Under the pieces are notes generated by a model, which worked only from the letters and a program-made list of their open reading frames with translations, did not search any database and was not told the DNA's origin. Positions 32,036 to 42,084 of a stretch of 64,000 nucleotides of DNA are shown piece after piece (positions within the stretch are counted from its first letter, which is position 1; each line of letters opens with the position of its first letter). The position numbers were made by a program, and so were the translations under genes. This stretch comes from Paralithodes platypus (Eukaryota; Arthropoda; Malacostraca; Decapoda; Lithodidae): assembly GCA_032716605.1 (NCBI GenBank), contig CM064481.1, positions 16,318,811 through 16,382,810 of the forward strand, written 5' to 3'.

Positions 32036-33803
32036 CCTGGAGATGGAAGTCCAGACCCCCACTCCGCTCTTGTCACTGACGCCGGCCCATCTCTTCAGAG
32101 GTGGCCAACGTGTTCACATCCATGCACGAGCAGGGAGTCGTCAAGGGGGTGACCGCCGGTCACCCGGTTTTCCTCTCCCGTGTATTTCTGGTACCGAAGA
32201 AGAACTGCGACGCGATGCGACCGGTGGTGGATCTGTCGGCCCTCAACGGGCACATCGTGCACACACGGTTTCGGATGCTGCCGGTACCCCAGGTACGCCT
32301 GGCCCTGCGCCCTCTGTCGTGGGTAGTGTCGCTGGACCTCAAGGATGCGTCTTGGCTCGTTCCTCTCCGTCCTCGATTCCAGCGATTCTTGGCCGTTCAG
32401 ACTTCCGATCGTGTGTTCCTGTTCGACAGACTTCCCTTCGGTCTCCACATCGCGCCGCGGATCTTCTCCAAACTGGTGGAGCAGGCTCTGGTTCCTCTCC
32501 TCAGGAGCAGGCTCCAGCTCCTGTTTTACTTGGCCGATTGGTTGATAGTTTCCGGCGCCCTAGAACTGTGCGTACACGACACCCTCACAGTCGTTCACCA
32601 CGTCACACAGTTAGGGTTCACCATCCACGCTTGACCCCGTCGCGTGTCGTGCCGTGGGTCGGTTTCGAATGGGATTTGACCAGCGCTCCGGTGACCCAGT
32701 CTGCCAAACGCGGTGACCCTTCGACGGAATGTCTTCGCCGTGTTGCACTCGGTCTCCCGCCCGGGGAGGCTCTGGGACTCGTTAGTGGGTTCGCTGAATT
32801 GGGCCGCTCTGACCATTCCCTTAGGGAGACTCAGGCTACGCCGCCTACTCCTCATGGGCACCGAGGTGTTTCCGTTGACCCCTATGGATCGGCTCCTGCC
32901 GATCCCGCGTACCATTCGCAGACACTTCGGACACTGGGTTGCTCGGGGCACGCTCTCTGCGGCTGTGCCCTGGACCTCCCCCCCGCCGACGATCTGGGTA
33001 GACACAGATGCGTCGAGTGAGGTAGGGTGGGGTTACCAATCAAACCTGGGACATCAACATCACAGCAGATGGGTGGGACACACACACCTACACATACATG
33101 CCCTAGAACTGTTGGTTCCTTTGTTCTTCCTGAGGGACCACGCGCTGGCCCTTCGGGGAAAGTCGGTGGCCTTCGGGATGGACAATCAGACAGCTGTCCA
33201 CTGTATCCAAAAGCAGGGGTCCTCCGGGTCATTGACTCTGTTTGGGATCTCGGTGAAGTTGTTCTTCCTCGCGAACCGATACACCTTCTCCCTGCATGCC
33301 TCCTACCTGCCCGGGACTGCCAACCTGTGGGCGGACGCCCTGTCGAGAGGACAGGGCGTTCTTGTAGACTGGACAAGGCTGTGTTTGACGACCTCGCGGC
33401 TTCCTGGGGTGTTCCGGAGGTCGACTTGTTCGCATCGAAGGAGACGCACAAGTTGCCTCAGTACCTATCCCTCCGGCCTCGCACTCCGGAGGGGGGTCCG
33501 GACGCTTTCATGGTCGACTGGTACAGGTCGCAGTCGATATACATATTTCCGCCACCAGACGCACTGTTGATGTGCAAAGTCCTCGCGAGGCTGCGGATGT
33601 ACCGCGGCAGAGTCTGGCTAATCGCGCCTCTGTGGCCGGCACAGGCTTGGTACGCCCAGTTGACGCGGTGGTGCCCGAGTCCGGTCCCTCTACCTGTCTC
33701 CGACTTCCACTTGAGCCAGGTTGGAGACCTGCGGACCTCGTTGGCCTTCGCATCGTGGATGTTCATGAGGCACGGTGGCTCCCAGTCCACGGACGGGACC
33801 TGA
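32000..33803 (+). pseudogene. Inner DIRS reverse transcriptase / RNase H
   Basis: DIRS-type RT with FLVPKKN, RPVVDLSALN, SLDLKDASW, LPFGLHIAPRIFSK, then RNase H with WVDTDASSEVGWGYQSN, HALELLVPLFFL, DNQTAVHCIQKQ and NLWADALSR. The catalytic box reads YLADW where the outer element has YLDDW, so the first catalytic Asp is Ala. In-frame TGA codons near 32080 and 32632 and at least two frameshifts add to the damage. The RNase H end (to 33803) overlaps the start of the recombinase frame (33572) by about 230 bases. Confidence 0.83.
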
Positions 33804-34740
33804 CTGACTTCCTGAAGCGTTCCTGGACGACTTCGACTTGGGGGACTTACGGGTCCCACTGGAGGTCTTTTACTAGGTGGATACAGGACACTCATCAGAC
33901 AGTTAGCTCTCCTTCCCTGGTCCTACACTCCTTGTTTCTCCTCTTCCGTACACGTCACTTTCAAGTCGACGCTATACGTAACCACTTGTCTGCCGTCCGG
34001 GAGGTCTTTGAGTCCGTCCCTGGGCTGGTCGTTCCGCCGAAGGAGCTGGATTCCTTCATGACGGCTGACTTCCGGGAACGACCGCCTCCGCGCCAGATCC
34101 CTCCACAGTGGGATCTGGGGCGGGCTCTGGACCTTCTGGCTTCACACACGTATACACGGGCCACTACACCGGTTCCGTTGCTCGGGCGTACACTCTTCCT
34201 TGTCGCTCTGGCCACTGGGGATAGGGTGTCTCACTAGCAGCCTTGTCACGGTCCCAGGTATGCGTGCGATTCTCCCCGTCCTTGAATGTCGTCACGTTAG
34301 CCCCCTCCCCTCATTTTGTTGCCACGAATGAGAGGGGGACCCACGTTTTCCAGCCTTTCACCGTCCAGGCTTTACAGCGTAGGCATACTCGCCATGTGTT
34401 GTGCCCGGTGTCAGCCTTGCACTCCTCTGTTGCGTCTGTGGCGCCGCTTTCGGGTACTGCTGTGTGGGTGTCTCCTCGGACCGGTGGGAGGCTCTCGAAG
34501 GTGCAGATAGGACGCCACATTTGTCGGACCATTCGTGCCAGTAACCCTGTTTGTAGGGGTTCTGCGCACAACGTGCGATCCTTTGCTGCCTCCTTCCGGT
34601 TCCTGAAAAGTCGATCCTTACCTGACATCGCCTCAGCCGTTTTGTGGTCTTCTATCAATTCCTTCATCTCCTCCTCCCTCTCCATGTCCAGTGTTCGACC
34701 CCCTCGGCCGGTGATAGCTCTCGGGAGTCGTGTTTCCTAG
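33572..34740 (+). pseudogene. Inner DIRS tyrosine recombinase
   Basis: The DNA strand-exchange enzyme that DIRS elements use instead of an integrase. The core-binding part (TWGTYGSHWRSFTRW, AIRNHLSAVREVFE) and the first catalytic Arg region (LATGDRVS) lie in one frame to 34237. A one-base shift near 34230 leads into the second frame with LCPVSAL, AHNVRSFAAS (the H-x-x-R motif) and WSSINSFISSSL. The nucleophilic Tyr expected in the last block is Ser here. Confidence 0.8.
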
Positions 34741-35184
34741 AGCTCTGGCGAAGATACCTGGTCTTCCCCCCTTGTCCCTCTTTCTTTTACTTTGTTTTAT
34801 TTGAAAAGGAGGGGGGGGGGAAGTACGGGTTTGCAACACTTGATTGCAAGTTTGGGATTATGTATTATGTATACAGTACATACAGTAAGTGTTTTTACCA
34901 AATTGAAAATTGTGTTTTGTTATTGTGTTCAATGTTTTTGTTGGTTTTGGAAGAAAAGGGATTTTGGGTACAGTACTTTTTTGGTTTAAGACAAGTCTAT
35001 GTTTTTGCATTACTATGAATGACGGGCACGTGTTAAAACTGTTCTTTTTAGCTACTCCTCAGTTTTTCACTCTTTTATTAAACTCTCTTATTTAAATTGT
35101 GTTTCTTTGTCATTCATAATTTTGTTTTATGCATTGGTTTTTTTGGTATGTTGGGCTTGGATGCCCTCCTCCTATTTGTTACGC
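34741..35184 (+). other. Inner DIRS 3' untranslated stretch
   Basis: AT-rich, no coding signal. It contains a G-run near 34810 and TATACAGTACATACAGTA. It leads into the internal complementary region. Confidence 0.5.
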
Positions 35185-35303
35185 AGCCTTGACGTTGGAT
35201 TTGCCAAGACTACTAACAAATTGGGAGGTTTGACGTACCGTACCTCCCAACCTACCAAATAGGAAAACCTACTATTTGGTAGTAGTCTTGGAAAATCCAA
35301 CGT
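35185..35303 (+). repeat. Internal complementary region of the inner DIRS
   Basis: The first half (CCTTGACGTTGGATTTGCCA to ACTAACAAAT) is the inverse of the left end at 27107. The second half (CCTCCCAACCTACC to AGTCTTGGAAAATCCAACGT) is the inverse of the right end at about 36075-36137. Joined, it is a copy of a left-end/right-end junction, which is what DIRS-1 elements use to template completion of their termini. Confidence 0.88.
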
Positions 35304-35367
35304 ACATAATACCCTCCCTCACGCCGGACCCCTGCCCATCCGCGTTCTTCTGCTGACGTGAGATGTG

Positions 35368-36137
35368 ATAACAAGAGAGGGTCGCTCATGCGCACGTTCG
35401 ACAGGGATCTGCACATGACGGAACACGGGATGGGCCTTAACCCGTGGAGCCCCGGCTAGTTTTGTAATGTTTGCGCACCAGAACCCGGCCGGTTTTCAAA
35501 AAATGGTTTTATTCCAGAAACAATAGCGAATGGGTTAGGAATGAAGGAAAAACCACGAAAAACCGCTCAAAAAGCTTCAAAAAATGGTCCTACAGAGCCC
35601 CCGAAAACGGATTTTACAAGAGTAAAAAATTGAAGGCAATTATCCCAAAAAAACCAGGTTATTGCGCGCTCGCGCGCACGCACGCACGTGGACTTTGAGA
35701 GTTTTCAACCATCGGCACGGTTGCGTGGGATACGTACACAGTTCCCATACAAATCTGAGCCCTCTTGAGTGGCTACACCTGAGGTTACGGTCGGCGCAAT
35801 TAGGGTGACGCGTCAGGCGCGTCTCTGGGGCTGTGCGTTACATACATCGCCGACGCGTCGCTGGGGCTGTACGGGTTAAGCGGTAACTAAGGTAAACCCC
35901 TTTTTCTTCTCTTCTATGCTTTTTTCACCTTCGGTGGTAGTTTTGGTTAATGTACAACGTCTCCTAGAGCAAGATAAGGAGTAGACTCTAGACGTTTTCT
36001 TTTTTAACCGTGGTTGGAATGACGACATAGCAGTCAAAATAGACAAGTCGTCATTGCAATTAGGTTAATAGCCTTGACGTTGGATTTTCCAAGACTACTA
36101 CCAAATAGTAGGTTGGGAGGTACGTCAAACCTCCCAG
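35368..36137 (+). repeat. Right inverted terminal repeat of the inner DIRS, with insertion
   Basis: The inverse of 27107-27405, starting ATAACAAGAGAGGGTCGCTC and ending ACGTCAAACCTCCCAG. A 435-bp TTAA element (35441-35875) is inserted. The segment 36098-36137 extends beyond the matched part of the left repeat and is represented in the internal complementary region. Confidence 0.9.
35441..35875. mobile_element. TTAA-flanked element B, copy 2 (435 bp)
   Basis: Starts CCCGTGGAGCCCCGGCTAG, ends GTCGCTGGGGCTGTACGGG, with TTAA at 35437-35440 and 35876-35879. The intact left terminal repeat of the same DIRS (about 27330-27350) shows the single-TTAA empty site. It is nearly identical to 17570-18008. 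Confidence 0.94.
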
Positions 36138-36662
36138 TCGGTTACGGACGCCGGAACACAGAAGGCCCTTTCTCTGACCAGACGTCTTCTCCTCCAAAAC
36201 TCAATTAAATTTCTCGGCGATGTCCGGACAGCTATCTTTGAGGCTGTACGGGTGCGCCAAGATATAAGAGTGTATTTGGTGAAGAAACTTCCGGCGGAGA
36301 TCGGTAGAAGGTTGCTCCTATCCAATATTTTTACAGCTACTTTAGTCTCTACTGAAGCATGCAGGACAGTAACTTTTCTTCTAGACCAACAACCTGCCAC
36401 CACGTCTAAACCCAAGGGTGAGCAGGCTGCTAAACAAAATTTCAGAACTAAAAGTTCCTTTCGTGGTCAGTCACAGTTCAAGCAGTCAGCCAAGACTTTA
36501 ACAACCCCTGCTCATACCGGGGCACCTAAAGGGCGCGGTAACTTCAGAGGTAGAGGGAGGTGCTTTCGGGGTCAATACAGGGGTAAACCCAGTAGCGATG
36601 GTAGCAAGACCTCTCATCCCCCCATGCCAAAGTCAGAGTCACATTCATCCTCCAAAAACTGA
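36138..36662 (+). pseudogene. Outer DIRS gag, C-terminal segment
   Basis: Resumes in frame after the inner DIRS: SVTDAGTQKALSLTRRLL, FLGDVRTAIFEAV, LVKKLPAEIGRRLLLSNIF, then a basic Gly/Arg tail (KGRGNFRGRGRCFRGQYRG). It ends in a stop at 36660-36662, just before the RT. The RGG-like tail is typical of nucleic-acid-binding gag C-termini. Confidence 0.7.
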
Positions 36663-36808
36663 GACACACCACAGGGCTCTCTCACTCCCAGTGCCAAGGC
36701 AAGGCAAAGACGGATCCGAGAGTAGTACTGCCGGACAAGACCAGTCATGTGACTGGCAACTTCCAAGATCATTTCCGGGCATGACTCCGGCGAACATGGG
36801 CAAGGACA

Positions 36809-38598
36809 GTGGTCCGCAAAGGTCTCTCGTGGCGGTGGTCCCGGCGACCCCGTTTACGTTTCCCCACAGAATTCATTCAAGTTTCATTAGAGGTGGGATC
36901 CATTATCAAAGAGATGGCACAAAAGCAGATCATAATCCCCAGTCCTACGTCAATGCCAGTGTTCATATCCCGGTTGTTTTTGGTGCCAAAGAGGGACAGT
37001 GTTCAGATGAGGCCGGTGATCGACCTCTCATATCTCAACACCCACATTCACAATCAGTCATTCAGGATGCTGACAGTGAATCAGATCAGGTTGTCACTCC
37101 CGCCGCAGGGCTGGATGTGCTCAATAGATCTAAAAGATGCCTATTGGCATGTCCCCCTCAACAAACGTTTTCAGAGGTTCCTAACCTTACGCAACGGGGA
37201 TCAAACGTTTGTCTTCCAAAGAATGCCCTTTGGATTAAATCTAGCACCCAGAGTTTTCACAAAATTAGTTCGACAGGCATTGCTACCATTGCTCAAACAG
37301 GGAATCATGATTTTATGGTACCTAGACGATTGGCTAGTGGTAGCCTAATCCAAGATAATGTGCCTTCACCATGTTCAACTAGTATTAGACCATGTAGAGA
37401 CCTTAGGGTTCAGGGTAAACTTAGCAAAGTCATCTCTCATTCCCACCAAACAAATCCAATGGGTGGGCCTTATCTGGGATACCGAGTTACTAACTCTGAG
37501 TCAGAGTGTAGTATATCGTCAGAGATTTCGCAGGAAACTCTTCCGATTTCTGCACTCCTGGACAACAACGAGGAAGATCTGGGAATCTCTGGTAGGCTCA
37601 CTCAATTGGATACAACTGACGGTACCGTTAGGTCGTCTGAAGGTCAAAAGAATTATCTTGGAAGGAAACAGGCGTTTTCCACTTTCACCGGCCGAAACAC
37701 TGAGGACAATTCCAACTTTAATCCACAACCTCCTGGAGGCTTGGGCGAAGCCAGAAGTTATTCACTCCTCCTTGACTTGGACAGCTCCACCCCCGACGGT
37801 TTGGGTAGATACAGACGCGTCAGGAACCCTGGGATGGGGTTACCAATCAAACTTAGGCCACCAGGGTCAGGGTCGATGGTCAACATCAAATCATCATATC
37901 AATGCCAAGGAGTTGCTAGTCCCACTATTCTTTTTACAGGAGCACGGCATAAGCCAGGCAGGAAAGTCCCTAGCCTTCAGAATGGACAATTTGACTGCAG
38001 TGACATGCATTCAAAAGCAAGGGTCAGTGAGATCACGAGTGTTACAAGGGTTGTCGGAAAAGATATTTCGACTAGCCGCGAGGCTCGGGATTTATCTTCA
38101 CGCAACGTATCTGCCCGGCGTGGCGAATGTATGGGCGGATGCTCTGTCCCGGAGACAGAGCACTCAAGTAGAATGGGCTCTCAGACAAAACATCTTTCAA
38201 AAGTTGATTGCGGAGCCCTACCATCCACAAGTGGACTTGTTCGCGTCAGAGGCAAGCCACAGGCTACCTCAGTACCTCACACGCCGGAGTCTCACTCCGG
38301 CGGGGGGTCCGGATGCATTTCTGGTAGAGTGGAACAAATGGAGCTCAATTTATCTGTTTCCATCTCCAGACGCATCCTTAATGTGCAAAGTAGTTCAAAA
38401 ACTACGGGATTATCGGGGCATGGTCTCCATGATCGCGCCCTTGTGGCCGGCTCAAGTGTGGTACTGTACAACCAATTGAAGATGTGGTGCGAGAACCCGG
38501 TGTCGCTCCCGATCTCGTACTTCCACTTAGAGACAATTGGAAACCTCAAGACCTCGCTGACTTTCGCCTTGTGGATATTCAGAAGGCCAAGTGGCTAG
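36809..38598 (+). pseudogene. Outer DIRS reverse transcriptase / RNase H
   Basis: RT with GLSWRWSRRPRL, SRLFLVPKRDS, RPVIDLSYLN, SIDLKDAYWHVPL, MPFGLNLAPRVF and an intact YLDDW. RNase H with WVDTDASGTLGWGYQSN, NAKELLVPLFFL, MDNLTAVTCIQKQ and NVWADALSR. One in-frame TAA at about 37346-37348 splits it; the same frame resumes at once. A one-base shift near 38470 moves the C-terminus into the neighbouring frame, ending at 38598. Otherwise well kept. A 666-codon frame in the -1 register (36598-38598) stays open across the same DNA. Confidence 0.87.
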
Positions 38599-40174
38599 GC
38601 CAGTTTGGGGAAACCGTGACTCACAAGTTGATTAATCAGTATGCTCCATCAACCCGACGGCAGTAGCCTACCAATCACACTGGAAGTCATTTACTACATG
38701 GATTGTAGAAACTGGTCAACAACAGTCCTCAGTGGCTCTGGTATTTAATTATTTAAATTACCTATTCGATGTTCAAAAGTTGTCAGTTGTCACATTAAGG
38801 AATCACCTCATGGCAATTAGGACACTATTTTTAGATTTAACTGATCTGTCTGTACCGGAGGCGGAGGAAAAGGGTTTCATTAGGTCGTGCTTCAAGCTTC
38901 GTCCTCCTCGTCAACTCACACCCACCTGGTCTCTTGATCTGGCCCTTGAGATGCTTCAGTCCCGTAAATATTGCAAGGATCCTCCCTTTGACTTAATACT
39001 TAAAAACGCCATTTTTCTAATGGCACTGGCTACGGGTGACAGGGTGTCTGAGTTGGCGGCGATGAGTTCAGAGCCAAACTGTCTAAGATTTTCAAGGCGA
39101 AACATGGGTGTACATATTGCTCCTGCTCCTAACTTCATTGCTAAGAATGAACATTATAATCATGTATTTACAGAGTTCGAAATTCCGGCTCTGAAACAGG
39201 GTGACAGGCACCATTTACTGTGTCCAGTGCAGTCACTTAGGTTATTTATGCGGGCTTCCCGGCCATAACAGGCGGGAGCCCTCTGAGTTTCACGGACAGG
39301 TGTTCGATTACAAAAACGCCGGCTAGCTGCATTATTAGTGGAAGTCATTCGAGAGAGTAATCCGGGCGTGTTGGCAAGATCACACGATATCCGTAAATGG
39401 GCGGCATCACTTCGATTCCTCCATAATTACTCCCTAGAAGATATTCTTTGAACTCAACTCTTTTAAGTATCTGGGCAGTGTGTTGAGTAAAGATGGGACT
39501 ATGGATGAAGAAGTGTGGGAGAGGGTAAAACAGGGGAAGAGGGTTGTAGGAACGCTGAAAGCAGTAACAAGAAATAGGGTGGTCAGTATGGAAGTGAAGA
39601 AGTCCTTGCATGACAGTGTGATAATCCCGACACTGACTTACGGAAGCAAAGCATGGACGTTGGTCGAGAGACTCAGACCAAGAGTGAGAGCAGTGGAAAT
39701 GAATTACTTAAGAAGTGCGTGCGGAGTTACATGGAGGGATAGACAGACTAATGAGGAAGTAAGAAGGAGGTGTGGTGTAGAGGTAGATGTGCTGGAAAGT
39801 GTGAAAAGGAACAACTTGAGATGGTTCGACCATATGGAACGTATGGAAAGCGAGAGAATGACTAAGAGGGTGTACGAGAGCGAGGTGGAGGGACAGAGAG
39901 GGAGAGGTAGACCGAATGAGAGGTGGAAGGATGGAGTGAGGAAGTACACGAACGAAGGCGGTGCTGGTTGGGGGGAGGGGCGTCGACTGACTGGGGACAG
40001 AGGTGCATGGGGGCGGTTCGTTCGTGGCCACCCCTTCGGGGATCGTGGCGTCAGGCAATAGATAGATAGATAGAAGATATTCAGCAGACCCAATTGTGGT
40101 CATCAAATCATACCTTTCTCACACGTAACCTGTCCGTCAATCTCATGAAACCTTCTCGTACTGTACATGTGTAG
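38484..40174 (+). pseudogene. Outer DIRS tyrosine recombinase, split by an RTE-like insert
   Basis: N-terminal part at 38484-38666, a stop and frameshift, then 38732-39268 with RNHLMAIRTLF, ALATGDRVSELAAM and LLCPVQSLRLF. A frameshift follows at about 39260, and then LARSHDIRKWAASLRF, the H-x-x-R motif. At 39446 it is interrupted, resuming at 40083 (QQTQLWSSNHTFL) and ending at 40174. The final block reads TFLTRNL where the catalytic Tyr is expected, so Asn occupies that position. Confidence 0.8.
39447..40070 (+). mobile_element. RTE-like LINE 3' fragment with about 12-bp target duplication
   Basis: TAGAAGATATTC at 39435-39446 and 40071-40082 is the target duplication (its first base may belong to the tail). 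The 600-bp fragment encodes the C-terminus of a LINE RT: FKYLGSVLSKDG, TYGSKAWTL, VEMNYLRSACGV, RNNLRWFDHMERM. It ends in a short (GATA)n run after TCAGGCAATA. The YLGS..SKDG block and short-repeat tail suggest the RTE group. Confidence 0.85.
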
Positions 40175-40796
40175 CATTAAGGCAGAAAGTCTAGTTTTAA
40201 GATGATTTTGTGATGTAAAAAGGGGGGGGGGGGGAGTATCCTAGCTAAGGACTCTACCTGCCTCTGAAGTGAGACAAAATGTAACGAGTATTAAGGTCAT
40301 GTGATAATCCGTTCCTTAGGCTAAAGTAAGCCTACTCAGGAACATTTATTAATTTTTAGGTGAAACACTATGGATGCAATAGGGTTTCCAATTATACTCA
40401 ATAATCTCAGGGATTAGATTTAGAGTAAGAGTACAAATATTTTGGTAATACAGTACCTGAGGCCATGAATATGTAGGCCTACATATTAACAAATTTGGGT
40501 GATTATGAATGTTTCATTTACCCTGGGATATAATTATAAGATAAATGAATAGTTTATTCTTGTGTTACACCAACTGTTCTATCAAACTTAAAGGTGCTAA
40601 CACCACAGGCTTCCTTCAAGAAACGCCACCTGTAACCCTCTTTTATATTTTTCTTTGATATTAAACTGACCTGATTAGTACATGTTTACTTGGACCGTAC
40701 CTGGTTTATTAGTGGTATTCGATGTTTATGATGAATGTCCCCCCTTCCAGTTTTGAGAATTCAGGAGCATCGTCAATGATGAAGGGGCCACTAATA
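40175..40796. other. No gene seen
   Basis: Non-coding, with a 14-base G-run near 40221-40234. GCATCGTCAATGATGAAGGGG at about 40757 repeats a motif found inside repeat D (about 41213), so part of this stretch may belong to another D copy. Confidence 0.45.
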
Positions 40797-41287
40797 AATT
40801 ATAGGTTTGAGTCCCGAAGGGAAGAAGGAAAACCTAATATTTAGTAGTGGACCCGGAATCATTGACGATTTTGGCCCTCCCTTCCATCCCCTTCCCATTC
40901 ATCTGCTACATTTTTGAGTCTCGATATGTCAGATTAAGAGTGAGCACTCGCTGTGAAGAAGATGGCGAGCTGTACCCAAGTGCAGACGCATGGAAAGCGC
41001 AAAGCTAGGTCAAGTTTAATTTTAATTTGTATTCTTTATTTATTTTACTAGTTTTTCTAGTAGTGGTACCCACATCATAAGGACGACTCCGTGAGTGGTT
41101 CTTAAAGAGCGTTTCGCTCACGATGTAAGGCAATCGTAATTTGAGTTCTCCCCGGGCGGGAAGTTTGAACAGCAAGCTAGAGTTCAAAGATTGGCCATTA
41201 CCTACGTAAGGCGCATCGTCAATGATTCCGGGGTCACTACTAAATATTAGGTTTTTCTTCTTCCCTTCGGGACTCAAACCTATAATT
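40797..41287. mobile_element. Repeat D, copy 2, uninterrupted
   Basis: Inverted terminal repeats of about 70 bp: AATTATAGGTTTGAGTCCCG at the left and its inverse at 41273-41287, extending to AATCATTGACGA. The interior matches 17369-17509 plus 19230-19405 in inverted orientation. At about 41102-41105 it has the single TTAA (CTTAAAGAGCGTTTCGC inverse) at which A and C are inserted in the other copy. Its target duplication is unclear. Confidence 0.8.
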
Positions 41288-41559
41288 AGCGCCACCGTAC
41301 AGTCAATATTGGAGACAGATAAAAACAGCCACACTTCTCAGAGTGAGAACTGAGCGATCTCTGCCATACCCATAGCTTACTCTGACTGTTCCTTTTACTT
41401 ATATATTTTCTAGATCTCAAGTGACGGCGTCTCTTCCGTGGATTGACCTCCCAATCTACCAAGATTGGAAGCCAAAGCGTCACATTTTTCCTTTGCCCCT
41501 CAACTTTCTCTTCATAATTGCTGAGGGGCACAGGGCCCTGGGTGGGGCTTTAGTTTCCC

Positions 41560-41733
41560 GGGCGTTTCTGCACCCTCCTCGGCTCCCCGCCATGGAGTGG
41601 CTTCGGTCACCCAGGCTTTATTGTGGTCGGCAGGGAGGGTTCTGTGGGGGCGCTCGGTTATGGCCCTGGCCTTGCTCGGGGCCTTGGGGCTGTTCGGCCA
41701 GGCAGCTTGGGGAACAACAACAACAACATAACC
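41560..41733 (+). mobile_element. 3' end of a diverged 2A-LINE relative with (AAC)n tail
   Basis: GGGGCTGTTCGGCCAGGCAG then CTTGGGGAACAACAACAACA is the inverse of the 3' end of the LINEs at 22533 and 47785, with more differences. It is plus-strand and strongly 5'-truncated, so the left border is approximate. Confidence 0.8.
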
Positions 41734-41805
41734 ACAAATCCTTATCAGCCTAAATTAGGTTAAGAAAGGCTAAGCTAGGCTTAATTTAGTTAAGTTAGTA
41801 GTTTA

Positions 41806-41973
41806 GGTATTATTGTATCCCACGGCAATGTAGTAGCCAGTACTAGTGGTATTATTGTATCCCACGGCAATGTAGTAGCCAGTACTAGTGGTATTATTGT
41901 ATCCCACGGCAATGTAGTAGCCAGTACTAGTGGTATTATTGTATCCCACGGCAATGTAGTAGCCAGTACTAGT
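41806..41973. repeat. 42-bp tandem repeat, exactly four copies
   Basis: Four identical units beginning GGTATTATTGTATCCCACGG. TATTATTGTATCCCACGGCA also occurs at about 42579 in the neighbouring palindromic repeat family, so the tandem array probably arose from it. Confidence 0.96.
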
Positions 41974-42084
41974 GTTAATGCTTTTAAATATAGTTACAAC
42001 AATTACCGTACATTAAAGAATCTCTGAGAAGAGGCAATCCTATCAGCATAGCTCCCTAGCCTCTTAACCATCACTAAAGGTAAG

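Larger units (their letters stand above)
27107..36137 (+). mobile_element. Complete DIRS element nested in the outer DIRS gag
   Basis: The element has inverted terminal repeats (27107-27405 and 35368-36137), an internal complementary region (35185-35303), and gag, RT/RNase H and tyrosine recombinase blocks between them. This is the DIRS-1 architecture. There is no target duplication. It carries TTAA element B in its right repeat and a LINE fragment in gag. Without these it is about 8 kb. Confidence 0.88.
20169..40250 (+). mobile_element. Outer DIRS-type retroelement with three nested insertions
   Basis: Coding blocks in order are a Cys-rich leader ORF, gag, reverse transcriptase/RNase H and tyrosine recombinase, the DIRS order. 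The element lacks an integrase and LTRs. It is interrupted by a 2A-bearing LINE (22533-26496), a complete DIRS element (27107-36137) and an RTE-like fragment (39447-40070). Removing the three leaves about 6.4 kb, a normal DIRS length. Both outer ends are uncertain. Confidence 0.8.
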
